From NCBI GenBank assembly GCA_021413885.1, contig JAIOPM010000038.1, positions 62,001 to 126,000 of the forward strand: DNA of 64,000 nucleotides, read 5' to 3'. Within the stretch, counting starts at the first letter, position 1. Every line of letters starts with the position of its first letter. Made by a program: the position numbers and the translations under genes. Below the pieces are notes generated by a model. The model was not told the DNA's origin. It saw only the letters and a list, made by a program, of their open reading frames with translations, and did not search any database. Source of the DNA: Planctomycetota bacterium (GTDB taxonomy: Bacteria > Planctomycetota > UBA1135 > GCA-002686595). Below are positions 47,405-62,247 of the stretch, one piece after another.

Positions 47405-48108
47405 GCCGAAGCTCCTCGCAGTGAATCGTGTTTGGCGCGCTCGATGCGCGCGAGCTCGCGCATCCGCGCGATGGTCGCCGGCATGTCGCTCGCGCCGAAG
47501 ATCGCCGAGCCCGCGACGAATGCGTTGGTGCCCGCCTCGGCGCAAAGCCCGATCGTCTTCTCGCTCACGCCGCCATCCATCTCGACGTGGCCATTGAATC
47601 CTCGCGTGCGCAACCAACGCACCTTCGACAACACCTCGGGCATGAACTTCTGGCCGCCGAAGCCGGGGAAGACGCTCATCACGAGCACCAGGTCGACGTC
47701 GCCGAGGATCGGGTCGAGTTCCTCGACCGCGCGGTCGGGATTCAACGACACGCCGACGACGGGCACGCCCTCGCCGCGGAACGTCTTGATCACTTCGCGC
47801 GATTCCGCCGCGCTCGGCGCGACCTCCCAGTGGAAGGTCAGCACATGAGCGCCGGCTTGCGCGAACGCGCGCGCGTAACGCTTGGGCTCCGAGATCATCA
47901 GGTGGACGTCGAGCGGCCGACGCGCGACCTGTTTGATCGCCGCGACCACCGGCGGGCCGATCGTCAAGTTCGGCACGAAGTGACCGTCCATGACGTCGAC
48001 GTGCAGCCAGTCGGCGCCGGCGTCCTCGACTCGGCGCGTCTCGTCGGCGAGGCGCGCGAAATCCGCCGACAGCAACGACGGCGAGATCAAGTTCGCGGGC
48101 CAATCCAT
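47401..48108 (-). CDS. rpe: Ribulose-phosphate 3-epimerase
   Basis: A 235-residue TIM-barrel enzyme interconverting ribulose 5-phosphate and xylulose 5-phosphate. It has ISPSLLSADFARLADE, DWLHVDVMDGHFVPNLTIGP, LDVHLMI, MSVFPGFGGQKFMP and the DGG of EMDGGVSE, with the metal-binding His and Asp in place. It is coupled to accD by GTGA and lies 91 bases after pgk, so pgk, rpe and accD may share a transcript. Confidence 0.95.
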   Translation of the reverse strand: MDWPANLISPSLLSADFARLADETRRVEDAGADWLHVDVMDGHFVPNLTIGPPVVAAIKQVARRPLDVHLMISEPKRYARAFAQAGAHVLTFHWEVAPSAAESREVIKTFRGEGVPVVGVSLNPDRAVEELDPILGDVDLVLVMSVFPGFGGQKFMPEVLSKVRWLRTRGFNGHVEMDGGVSEKTIGLCAEAGTNAFVAGSAIFGASDMPATIARMRELARIERAKHDSLRGASA

Positions 48109-48166
48109 CGACGGGCGAGGATAGCCACTCGAACCCGAACGGTCGAGCGAACGCGCGCCTCCGTCT

Positions 48167-48199
48167 AACGGCGTGCGCCCCTTTCGAACGGCGTGCGCC
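48167..48199. repeat. Direct repeat downstream of pgk
   Basis: The 13-base AACGGCGTGCGCC occurs twice (48167-48179 and 48187-48199), 20 bases apart, ending right at the pgk stop. It has no dyad of note and is probably a local duplication. Confidence 0.5.
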
Positions 48200-49375
48200 T
48201 CAGGGGATCGACAGCGACACGATCCCCGGCAACGCCTTGCCCTCGAGCAATTCGAGCGACGCGCCGCCGCCGGTGGAGATGTGCTTGATCTTCGAGGCGA
48301 GGCCCAAGAGCTCGATCGCCGCGACGGAATCGCCGCCGCCGACCACGGTGTAGCCCTCGCAGTCCGCGACCGCCCTGCCGACCGACGCGGTGCCTTGACG
48401 GAAGCTCTCCATCTCGAACACGCCCATCGGACCGTTCCACATCACGGTCTTCGCGCCGGCGATCTTGTCGGTGAAGAGCTTGCGCGTCTTCGGTCCGATG
48501 TCGAGCGCCATCCAACCGCCGGGGATGTCGAGCGGACTGTTCTTCGAACGCGCGTCGTTCTTGAACTCGTCGGCGACGACGTGGTCGATCGGCAACAGGA
48601 TCTCGACGCCGAGTTCCTTCGCCTTCGCGAGCGCCGCCTTGCACGTGTCGAGACGATCGTCCTCGCACAGCGACTTGCCGATCGCGTGGCCTTGCGCCTT
48701 GAGGAACGTGTACGCCATCCCGCCGCCGATGATCAACACGTCGACCTTGGCGAGCAGGTTGTCGATCACGAGCAACTTGTCGGAGACCTTCGCGCCGCCG
48801 AGGATCGCGAGGAACGGACGCTCGGGTTTCTCGAGCACGCGCGCGAACGCCGCGATCTCCTTCTCGAGCAGACGCCCCGCGACCGACGGCAACAAACGCG
48901 CGACACCGGACACCGACGACTCGTCGCGGTGACTGGTGCCGAACGCGTCGTTGACGAAGACGTCGCCGAGCTTCGCGTAACTCTTGGCGAGCTCGACGTC
49001 GCCCTTCGTCTCGCCCTTGTTGAAGCGCACGTTCTCGAGCATCACGACGCCGGTCGCCGCGGCCGCGGCCTTCTCGACTTCCGGGCCGGTGCTGTCCTGG
49101 AGCTTCGTCACCGGAGCCCCAAGCAACTCCGAGAGTCGCTTCGCGACCGGATCGAGCCGCAATTTCTCGTCGACGCCCTTCGGCCGGCCGAGGTGCGTCA
49201 TCAGGATCGGCTTGCCGCCCTTCTTCAACACCTCTTGGATCGTCGGCAACGCCGCGCGGATGCGCGTGTCGTCGGTGATCGCGCCGTGCTCGTCCTGCGG
49301 CACGTTGAAGTCGACGCGCATCAGCACGCGCTTCTGCGCCAGGTCGAGGGCGTCGAGACCGGTCTTCGCGCTCAT
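48200..49375 (-). CDS. pgk: Phosphoglycerate kinase
   Basis: A 391-residue glycolytic kinase. It shows VLMRVDFNVP, the hinge region ILGGAKVSDKL, IIGGGMAYTFL, and the nucleotide site VMWNGPMGVFE with TVVGGGDSVAAIE. The ATG is 3 bases after the gap stop, so the two enzymes of consecutive steps are co-transcribed. Length is normal. Confidence 0.96.
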   Translation of the reverse strand: MSAKTGLDALDLAQKRVLMRVDFNVPQDEHGAITDDTRIRAALPTIQEVLKKGGKPILMTHLGRPKGVDEKLRLDPVAKRLSELLGAPVTKLQDSTGPEVEKAAAAATGVVMLENVRFNKGETKGDVELAKSYAKLGDVFVNDAFGTSHRDESSVSGVARLLPSVAGRLLEKEIAAFARVLEKPERPFLAILGGAKVSDKLLVIDNLLAKVDVLIIGGGMAYTFLKAQGHAIGKSLCEDDRLDTCKAALAKAKELGVEILLPIDHVVADEFKNDARSKNSPLDIPGGWMALDIGPKTRKLFTDKIAGAKTVMWNGPMGVFEMESFRQGTASVGRAVADCEGYTVVGGGDSVAAIELLGLASKIKHISTGGGASLELLEGKALPGIVSLSIP

Positions 49376-49378
49376 CGC

Positions 49379-56165
<6,787 letters not shown>

Positions 56166-56169
<4 letters not shown>

Positions 56170-56465
56170 CCGCTTTCGAACTCCGCGCGCGCGGCGCGGA
56201 GAGCGAACTCCCGGTCCGCGTGCAACCCGGCGCCTCGCGCACGCGGATCGTCGGCCTGTGGAACGGCAAGCTGAAGATCGCCGTCGTCGCGCCGCCGTCG
56301 GAAGGCCGCGCGAACGACGAGGTGTGCGAGTTCCTCGCGAGCGTGCTCGGCGTGCGCAAGTCGGCGGTGCGCGTCGCGAGCGGCGCACGTTCGCGCGACA
56401 AACGCTTGTTGCTCGCGCTCGCGCCGGAAGTCGCGCGCGCCGCCTTGCTCGCGCACCTCGCCTGA
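56166..56465 (+). CDS. YggU family (DUF167) protein
   Basis: A 99-residue protein with the DUF167 core: VRVQPGASRTRIVG, KLKIAVVAPPSEGRANDEVC and VASGARSRDKRLLL. The family is widespread with unknown function. The ATG overlaps the kinase stop (ATGA at 56166-56169). The phosphorylase-like gene follows after 18 bases. Confidence 0.9.
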
Positions 56466-56483
56466 GGTATCCACCACGCTTCG

Positions 56484-57341
56484 ATGACGACTTCGCTCCT
56501 CGACGCCGCGGTCGACCAAGCGCGCAACGCGTTGTCCGGTCGTTCCGTCCCCGCGCCCGAAGCGCTCTTCTGGCCCGCGACCGGCACCGGCATCCTGCCG
56601 GGACGTTTGGTGCGCGGCGGCAAGCTCCCGCTCGACCGCGTCGACGGCGTGCCCCGCGCGTGGCGCGACGCGGTGCTCGCGTGGGGCGATTTCCACGGCC
56701 TCGCGGTGTGGATGCTCGAAGACGCGCCGCTCGAAGCGGAAGCGGGCGAGCCCGTGTGGATGCGTTCGTTCCCAGTGTGGCTCGCGGCGGCGTCCGGCGC
56801 TTCGGCGCTCGTTCACGCGTCGGCCGGCGTCGCGCTCGAACGCGACGGACGCGAGCTCGCCGTCGGTTCGCTCGCGTTCTTCACCGACCACATCAACTTG
56901 AGCGGCGCGTCGCCGCTCGGCGGCCTCGGCGAGAGCCGGCTCGGGCCGATGTTCCCCGATCAGACGCGCGTCCACGATCCGCACTTGCGGCGCGCGGCGC
57001 TCGCGGCGGCGGAACGCCTCGGCGTGTCCGCGGCGGAAGCGATCGTCGCGTGCACCGCGGGACCGACGCTCGACACGCCGGCCGAACGGCGTTTCTTCGC
57101 GCGCGCCGGAGCCGACGTCGCGGTGCAGGATCTCGCCGGACCGTTGCTCGCGGCGGCGCACGCCGGACTCGGCACGCTCGGCGTCGGCGTGATCGTCGCG
57201 CGCGAGCGGGACGACGTCGACGTCGCGCGCATCGCGTCGCTCTGCCAAGCGGTCGCGCCGGCGCTCGACGATCTCTTCTGGCAGCTCGCCGCGGACGTGC
57301 AGAAGGAGATCCGCGCGCGCCTCGACGAGGACCTCGCGTGA
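56484..57341 (+). CDS. Purine nucleoside phosphorylase-like protein, degenerate active site
   Basis: A 285-residue protein of the trimeric PNP family. It shows FFTDHINLSGASPLGG (family DHIN.SG.NPL), then the conserved SRLGPMFPDQ-type segment and TAGPTLDTPAERRFF. Compared with the human enzyme, the purine-binding Glu of GPSFET is Asp 197 and the Met and Asn that contact substrate (219 and 243) read Gln 215 and Ala 239, by my alignment. The N-terminal phosphate loop is also weak (PATGTGILPGRL). It may use another nucleoside or have lost catalysis. The purN start overlaps its stop (GTGA). Confidence 0.7.
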   Translation: MTTSLLDAAVDQARNALSGRSVPAPEALFWPATGTGILPGRLVRGGKLPLDRVDGVPRAWRDAVLAWGDFHGLAVWMLEDAPLEAEAGEPVWMRSFPVWLAAASGASALVHASAGVALERDGRELAVGSLAFFTDHINLSGASPLGGLGESRLGPMFPDQTRVHDPHLRRAALAAAERLGVSAAEAIVACTAGPTLDTPAERRFFARAGADVAVQDLAGPLLAAAHAGLGTLGVGVIVARERDDVDVARIASLCQAVAPALDDLFWQLAADVQKEIRARLDEDLA

Positions 57342-57955
57342 CGCGCAGGATCGCGGTGCTCGTCTCGGGCGGCGGACGTTCGCTCGAGAACCTCGCGGAG
57401 CGCATTTCCGCGCACGAGCTCGACTGCGAGATCGGATTGGTCCTCTCGAACACCGCCGACGGCAAGGCACTCGAACGCGCGGAACGACTCGGCCTCCCGC
57501 GCGCCGTCGTCTCCCACCGCGAGTTCCCCGCCGCGCCCGAATTCTCGCGGCGCGTCTTCGCCGAGATCGAAGCGTCGCGCGCGGAGTTGGTGGTGCTCGC
57601 GGGCTTCCTCCGTTTGCTCGTGATCCCGCCGCGCTGGCTCGGTCGCGTGCTCAACATCCATCCGGCGTTGTTGCCCGCGTACGGCGGCAAGGGTTTCTAC
57701 GGACACCGCGTGCACGAAGCGGTGCTCGCCGCGCGCGAGCCCGTCACCGGTTGCACCGTGCACTACGTCACCAACGAATACGACGCGGGTCCGATCCTGT
57801 TGCAGCGGCGCGTCGACGTGCGTGCCGACGACGACGCCGACACGCTCGCCGCGCGCGTGTTCGAGGCGGAGAAGCTCGCGCTGCCCGAAGCGATCGCACT
57901 CCACCTCTCGGGCGCGGTGCGACTCGAAGGCGCCCGCGTCGTCCGAACGCCGTGA
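57338..57955 (+). CDS. purN: Phosphoribosylglycinamide formyltransferase
   Basis: A 205-residue GAR transformylase of purine synthesis. It has AVLVSGGGRSLENLAERI, VVLAGFLRLL and NIHPALLPAYGGKGFYGHRV (catalytic Asn and His), then TGCTVHYVTNEYDAGPILLQ with the catalytic Asp. The GTG start at 57338 is in the stop of the preceding gene, and its own stop is overlapped by the next start. Length is normal. Confidence 0.95.
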   Translation: MTRRIAVLVSGGGRSLENLAERISAHELDCEIGLVLSNTADGKALERAERLGLPRAVVSHREFPAAPEFSRRVFAEIEASRAELVVLAGFLRLLVIPPRWLGRVLNIHPALLPAYGGKGFYGHRVHEAVLAAREPVTGCTVHYVTNEYDAGPILLQRRVDVRADDDADTLAARVFEAEKLALPEAIALHLSGAVRLEGARVVRTP

Positions 57956-58467
57956 GCAACGGCGAGCGCCTGGAGTTCCATGAGCGACGCGCTCGCAACG
58001 CGCGTCTCCTCGTCACGTCGCTCGTCCTGTGCGCGGGTGCCGCGTTGCTCGTCGCGCGCCCGAGGAACGACGGTGACACGGCGACCGGGATCGCCGGTCT
58101 CGCCCTCTTCGGCGTCGGCGCCGTGCTGTTCGCGCGCCGCCTGCTGCGACGCGGACCGCGCCTCGTGTTCGACCAAGAGGGGCTCGAGGACTGGACTCGG
58201 GCGTCGGTGCGCATCCGCTGGGAAGAGATCGAACGCAGCGACCTCCAAACCGCGGGTGGCATTCCCTTCCTCCGCTTGTGGCTGCGCAACCCCGAGAGAT
58301 CCTCGACGCGTCCGACTCCGAAGCGTCGGTGGAACGTCTTCACGAGTTGGCGCGAGAGCTTTGGCCACGTGTCGATTCCGCTCAGCGGACTCGACCGCGA
58401 CGCGGTTGACATCGCCGTGGAGGTCGCGCGACGGCTCGCGTTTCGCACTAGCTCGGAAGGCGGCTGA
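57952..58467 (+). CDS. Small membrane protein, STM3941-like
   Basis: A 171-residue protein with two helices near the N-terminus (LLVTSLVLCAGAALLVA and GLALFGVGAVLFARRLL). A soluble domain follows with the pattern GPRLVFDQEGLEDW, then RIRWEEIERSDLQ and LRLWLRNPE. It resembles the STM3941 family of small membrane proteins with a PH-like fold, whose role is unknown. The GTG start overlaps the purN stop (GTGA). Its 3' end overlaps the convergent exonuclease gene by 20 bases. Confidence 0.6.
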   Translation: MSNGERLEFHERRARNARLLVTSLVLCAGAALLVARPRNDGDTATGIAGLALFGVGAVLFARRLLRRGPRLVFDQEGLEDWTRASVRIRWEEIERSDLQTAGGIPFLRLWLRNPERSSTRPTPKRRWNVFTSWRESFGHVSIPLSGLDRDAVDIAVEVARRLAFRTSSEGG

Positions 58468-59725
58468 GCAAGGCTTCGGCGTCGCGCGCGACGCGAACCG
58501 ATTCCGCGCCCACCAGCGTGCGCGGCGCGAGTTCGCGAGCGCGCTCGGCCGACACGCGCGCTTCGCTTGCGCGCGCGCGGCCGGCGAGCCGGGCGGCGGC
58601 GAGCGAGGCGCGAGCTCCGACCGCATCGCGGCTCAGGGCGAGTTCGGCGAAGAGCGCGAGTGCCTCCGCGTCGCGCGCGAGGCGGCGCAGCACCTGCGCG
58701 CGCAGGAAGCGAGCCTCGACGCCGACGTCGCCGGCTCGCTCGAGCCACGCCAACGCGTTGGTCCAGTCGCGCGCCTTCGCCGCTTGCCGCGCGAGCGCCG
58801 ACGCGCGCGCTCCCGCCGGGCCGGCGAGCGGCGAACGATCGACGCGCACGCCCGCGCGCGTGCACGCGAGGTGCGCGGCGAGCGTCGCCAAGCTCAACAC
58901 GTCGTCGAAGTTGTGGCGGAACACTTCCTCGAGCAGGTGCGGCCGCCCCGCGAGGAAATCGAACCACGCGGCCGGCGCGAACGAGCCCGGAAGGTCGCGC
59001 TCGCGGCGCACGCCGCAGAGTTCGCGCTCGAGCGTCCCGAGCCGGCCGTCGTCGAACGCGCGGCCGTAGAGACGCCGCAGCGGATGGTAGAGGTCGAGGT
59101 GCGGCCGCTCGGCGAACGGAGGCTCGACGCCGTGCACGCGCATCTTGTCCTGCAAGCGATGGCGATCGAACGACTTGCCGAAGAACGTCACCAGACCGGC
59201 GCACGCGCGCACGCGCTCGGCGACGTCGGCGAGCAACGCGGCTTCCTCGTCGGGTCCGCGCGCGAAACCTTGGCGCACTTCGAACGCGCCGTCGACGAAG
59301 CCCGCGAGGCCGACCAAGTAGACGTACGTTCCCGCGCCGCCCGAAAGGCCGGTCGTCTCGATGTCGAGGAACAGCACGCGCTCGAGCGACAACGTCGCGA
59401 GCGCCGGATCGCCCGCGAGCCACGCGAGTTCCTCGCCGCGCGCGTCGAGCGCTTCGTCGAGGCGCCAGTCGCCGTGACGGTGCTCGCGCGCGAGCCGCGC
59501 GACGCGTTCGGTGCACGAGCCGAAACGATTGGCGAGCGGCGTGAGCTCGCGCGGTTCGCCGACGGTCTTCGTGCGCTCGGGCGGCGCGAGCGCGTCGCCG
59601 TCCGCGCGCGCGAGACGGCGCTTGAACCAATCGGGCAGCGGTTGGGAGTTCGGGGCGATCGACGCTTTCGGCGCGTCGACGTGCTTGCGCAGTCGCTTCA
59701 GGCGCGCGAAGAGTTCGTCGGACAT
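58448..59725 (-). CDS. mrfB: MrfB/YprB-like DEDD exonuclease
   Basis: A 425-residue protein. Residues about 110-295 are an RNase-H-like exonuclease: FLDIETTGLSGGAG (first D and E), FFGKSFDRHRLQDK, HLDLYHPLRRLYG and HNFDDVLSL. The last 130 residues are helical and TPR-like. It matches the Bacillus YprB protein (MrfB), which with MrfA repairs mitomycin-type DNA damage. It begins 13 bases after mrfA, and the pair is likely one operon. An N-terminal 100 residues are polar and variable. Confidence 0.82.
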   Translation of the reverse strand: MSDELFARLKRLRKHVDAPKASIAPNSQPLPDWFKRRLARADGDALAPPERTKTVGEPRELTPLANRFGSCTERVARLAREHRHGDWRLDEALDARGEELAWLAGDPALATLSLERVLFLDIETTGLSGGAGTYVYLVGLAGFVDGAFEVRQGFARGPDEEAALLADVAERVRACAGLVTFFGKSFDRHRLQDKMRVHGVEPPFAERPHLDLYHPLRRLYGRAFDDGRLGTLERELCGVRRERDLPGSFAPAAWFDFLAGRPHLLEEVFRHNFDDVLSLATLAAHLACTRAGVRVDRSPLAGPAGARASALARQAAKARDWTNALAWLERAGDVGVEARFLRAQVLRRLARDAEALALFAELALSRDAVGARASLAAARLAGRARASEARVSAERARELAPRTLVGAESVRVARDAEALLSRLPS

Positions 59726-59738
59726 CGCGGCGTCTCGC

Positions 59739-62183
59739 TCACGCCTTGTTCACGTCGCGAGCGACGCCGCCGCGCGCGAGGTGTCCGAGCACCGTGCGCG
59801 CGCTCGCCTTGCCCAACGGCCCGGCCTCGGCGATCGGACCGACGCACGCGGGACAACCGCGTTCGCACTCGCAGCGCTCGACGACGTCGAGCGCTGCTTG
59901 GAAGAGCTCGCGATGGATCTCGAAGAGCACGTCGGCGAGCCCCACGCCGCCTTGCACGCGATCGTAGAGGAAGATCGTCGGCCGTCCGAAGTGCGGCGAA
60001 CGCACTTGCGTCGACAGCCCGAGATCCTGCGGTTGGCAGCGCAGGAAGAGCGGCGCGACGTGGCGCAGCAGTTTGCCGACGCCGCTCCACGCGCTGCCTC
60101 GGTCGCCGCCTTCGAGGCCGAGCGCGTTCGCGCTCTCCAGCGACAACGCGAAGACGAACGCCTGCGTGTCGATCTCCTCCGCCGGCAAGTGGATCTTCTC
60201 GATGCCGACCGATTCGCGCGTGTAGTAGCGCACCTTCTTGTACGACGTCGCGATCGTCGTGACGTGGACTTCGCCCGACCAGACGGTGTAGTCGTCGGTC
60301 GAAGGAACGTTCGCGAGCGCGAGCTGCGGCGCATCGGCTCGCTTGCGCGCCGCTTCGCGATCGAGACCGAGCACGCGCACCTCGGTGTCGACCTCGGCCT
60401 CGGTGAAGTAGTCGGTCTCGACCTTCTTGACGTACGCGCGGCGGTTCTCGAAGTCGAAGCGCTCGACGATCCACGTCTCGCCCTCGACTTGGTAGATCGC
60501 GCCTTCGTGCACGGTCGTCAACGAACCCTCGCGATCGATCTCGCCGACCGCCTTCTTCGTTTCGGAGTCGAGGATCAAGACGTTGTCGGGCCCGCCGCCG
60601 GCGAGCGACACGTCTTCCGCCGGATACGCGTCCGCCATCCAGAACCAACGATCGCCGCGGCGGTGCAGGAGCTTCGATTCGTCGCTCAAGTAATCGAGGA
60701 TGCCGCCGAGGTGCGGCGCGCGACCGAAGCCGCCGCGTGCGCGATCGGCTTCGAGTTCCGCGACGCTGAACGGCAACTCGAACGCGGCGCACTTCACCTG
60801 CTCGGACAGGATCACGAGGTTGTCGGGGTCGAGGCCGAGTCGCTCGCGCGGCGCATCGAAGAGCCAATCGGGATGGGTCGCGAGGTATTGATCGATGGGA
60901 TCGGAGCGCGCGATCTGGATCACGAAGCTCGCGCGACCGCGGCGACCGACGCGGCCGGCGCGTTGCCAGAAGGACGCCTGCGAACCCGGGTAGCCGACGA
61001 GCACCGCGACGTCGAGGCTGCCGATGTCGATGCCGAGTTCGAGCGCGTTCGTCGTGACGACGACCTTGACCTTGCCGGCGCGCAGATCGCTCTCGATCTC
61101 GCGCCGCAGGTTCGGCAAGTAGCCGCCGCGGTAGCCGCGGATCTCGTCGCGTTCGAGGCCGAGCTCGTGCGCGGACGCCTTCAAGTAGCGCGTCAACACC
61201 TCGACCGACGTGCGTCGATTGCAGAAGAAGATCGTCTGGTGTTTCGGGCCGACGACGCGCAGCGCGAGCCGCCGCGCTTCCTCGAGCGCATTCGCGCGCA
61301 GGCCCGCGACCGCGTCGAGCATCGGCGGGTTGTAGACGGCGAACGTGCGCGGACCGGCGGGCGAACCGTCGCGTTCGACGAGCTCGACGTCGCGGCCGAT
61401 CAACGTACGCGCGTGCTCGCGAGCGTTCGGGATCGTCGCCGACGAGAGCAGGAAGCGCGGCTTCGAGCCGTAGTGCGCGGCGATGCGCTGCAGACGCCGC
61501 AACACGTTCGCGACGCTCGAACCGAAGACGCCCGAGAGCGTGTGCACCTCGTCGATCACCACCGTCTCGAGGTCGCGGAAGAGCTCGGCCCACTTCGCGT
61601 GGTTCGGCAGGATCCCCGCGTGCAGCATCCACGGATTGGTGAGGACGATGTGACCTTGGTCGCGCAACGTGCGACGGACGCTCGGCGGCGTGTCGCCGTC
61701 GTACGTGAACGAATGCCACTCGCGCCCCAGCTCCGCGATCAGCGAATTGAGGTTGGTCGACTGATCCTGCGACAACGCCTTCGTCGGATAGAGGAAGAGC
61801 GCGCGCGACTTGCCCTCGGTCTCGAGCAGACGCTGGAGCACCGGCACGACGAAGCACAACGTCTTGCCCGACGCGGTCGGCGTCGTGACCAAGACATCGC
61901 GGCCGGCGAGCGCGTGCTCGATCGCTTCGCGTTGGTGCGACCACGGACGCGCGATGCCGCGCCGCGCGTAGAGTTCGAGCAACGCGGGATGCAGGTTCGC
62001 GGGGAAGTCCGCGACGTGCTCGTCGCGCGCCGCGACCGTGCGCCAGTGGACGCAGCGCGGACCGAACTCCGGATCGGCGCGCAGCCGCGCAGCGAGTTCG
62101 TCGACCGACAACGCCGCAGCGCCGCGGTGGCTGGTCGGCGCACGTTGCGCCAAGTCGGGATCCGGAGTGCGTTGGGCGGACAT
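59739..62183 (-). CDS. mrfA: MrfA/YprA-like DEAD/DEAH helicase
   Basis: An 814-residue superfamily 2 helicase. It has Walker A TPTASGKT (TASGKT at 103-108), the DEVH of VVIDEVHTLSG, LLSSATIPN, then FFCNRRTSVEVL, TNALELGIDIG and QRAGRVGRRG. The C-terminal domain ends in four cysteines CECERGCPAC (C771, C773, C777, C780), the zinc site of the MrfA/DUF1998 branch. It acts with the adjacent MrfB-like exonuclease in a RecA-independent repair of bulky lesions, as known from Bacillus. The ATG at 62183 is consistent with the family's usual start. Confidence 0.9.
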   Translation of the reverse strand: MSAQRTPDPDLAQRAPTSHRGAAALSVDELAARLRADPEFGPRCVHWRTVAARDEHVADFPANLHPALLELYARRGIARPWSHQREAIEHALAGRDVLVTTPTASGKTLCFVVPVLQRLLETEGKSRALFLYPTKALSQDQSTNLNSLIAELGREWHSFTYDGDTPPSVRRTLRDQGHIVLTNPWMLHAGILPNHAKWAELFRDLETVVIDEVHTLSGVFGSSVANVLRRLQRIAAHYGSKPRFLLSSATIPNAREHARTLIGRDVELVERDGSPAGPRTFAVYNPPMLDAVAGLRANALEEARRLALRVVGPKHQTIFFCNRRTSVEVLTRYLKASAHELGLERDEIRGYRGGYLPNLRREIESDLRAGKVKVVVTTNALELGIDIGSLDVAVLVGYPGSQASFWQRAGRVGRRGRASFVIQIARSDPIDQYLATHPDWLFDAPRERLGLDPDNLVILSEQVKCAAFELPFSVAELEADRARGGFGRAPHLGGILDYLSDESKLLHRRGDRWFWMADAYPAEDVSLAGGGPDNVLILDSETKKAVGEIDREGSLTTVHEGAIYQVEGETWIVERFDFENRRAYVKKVETDYFTEAEVDTEVRVLGLDREAARKRADAPQLALANVPSTDDYTVWSGEVHVTTIATSYKKVRYYTRESVGIEKIHLPAEEIDTQAFVFALSLESANALGLEGGDRGSAWSGVGKLLRHVAPLFLRCQPQDLGLSTQVRSPHFGRPTIFLYDRVQGGVGLADVLFEIHRELFQAALDVVERCECERGCPACVGPIAEAGPLGKASARTVLGHLARGGVARDVNKA

Positions 62184-62247
62184 CGCGGCCGTTCGGTATC
62201 CGTTAGGGTACGAATCGGGCGCGCGAGCGCAAGGCACTCCCCACGAG

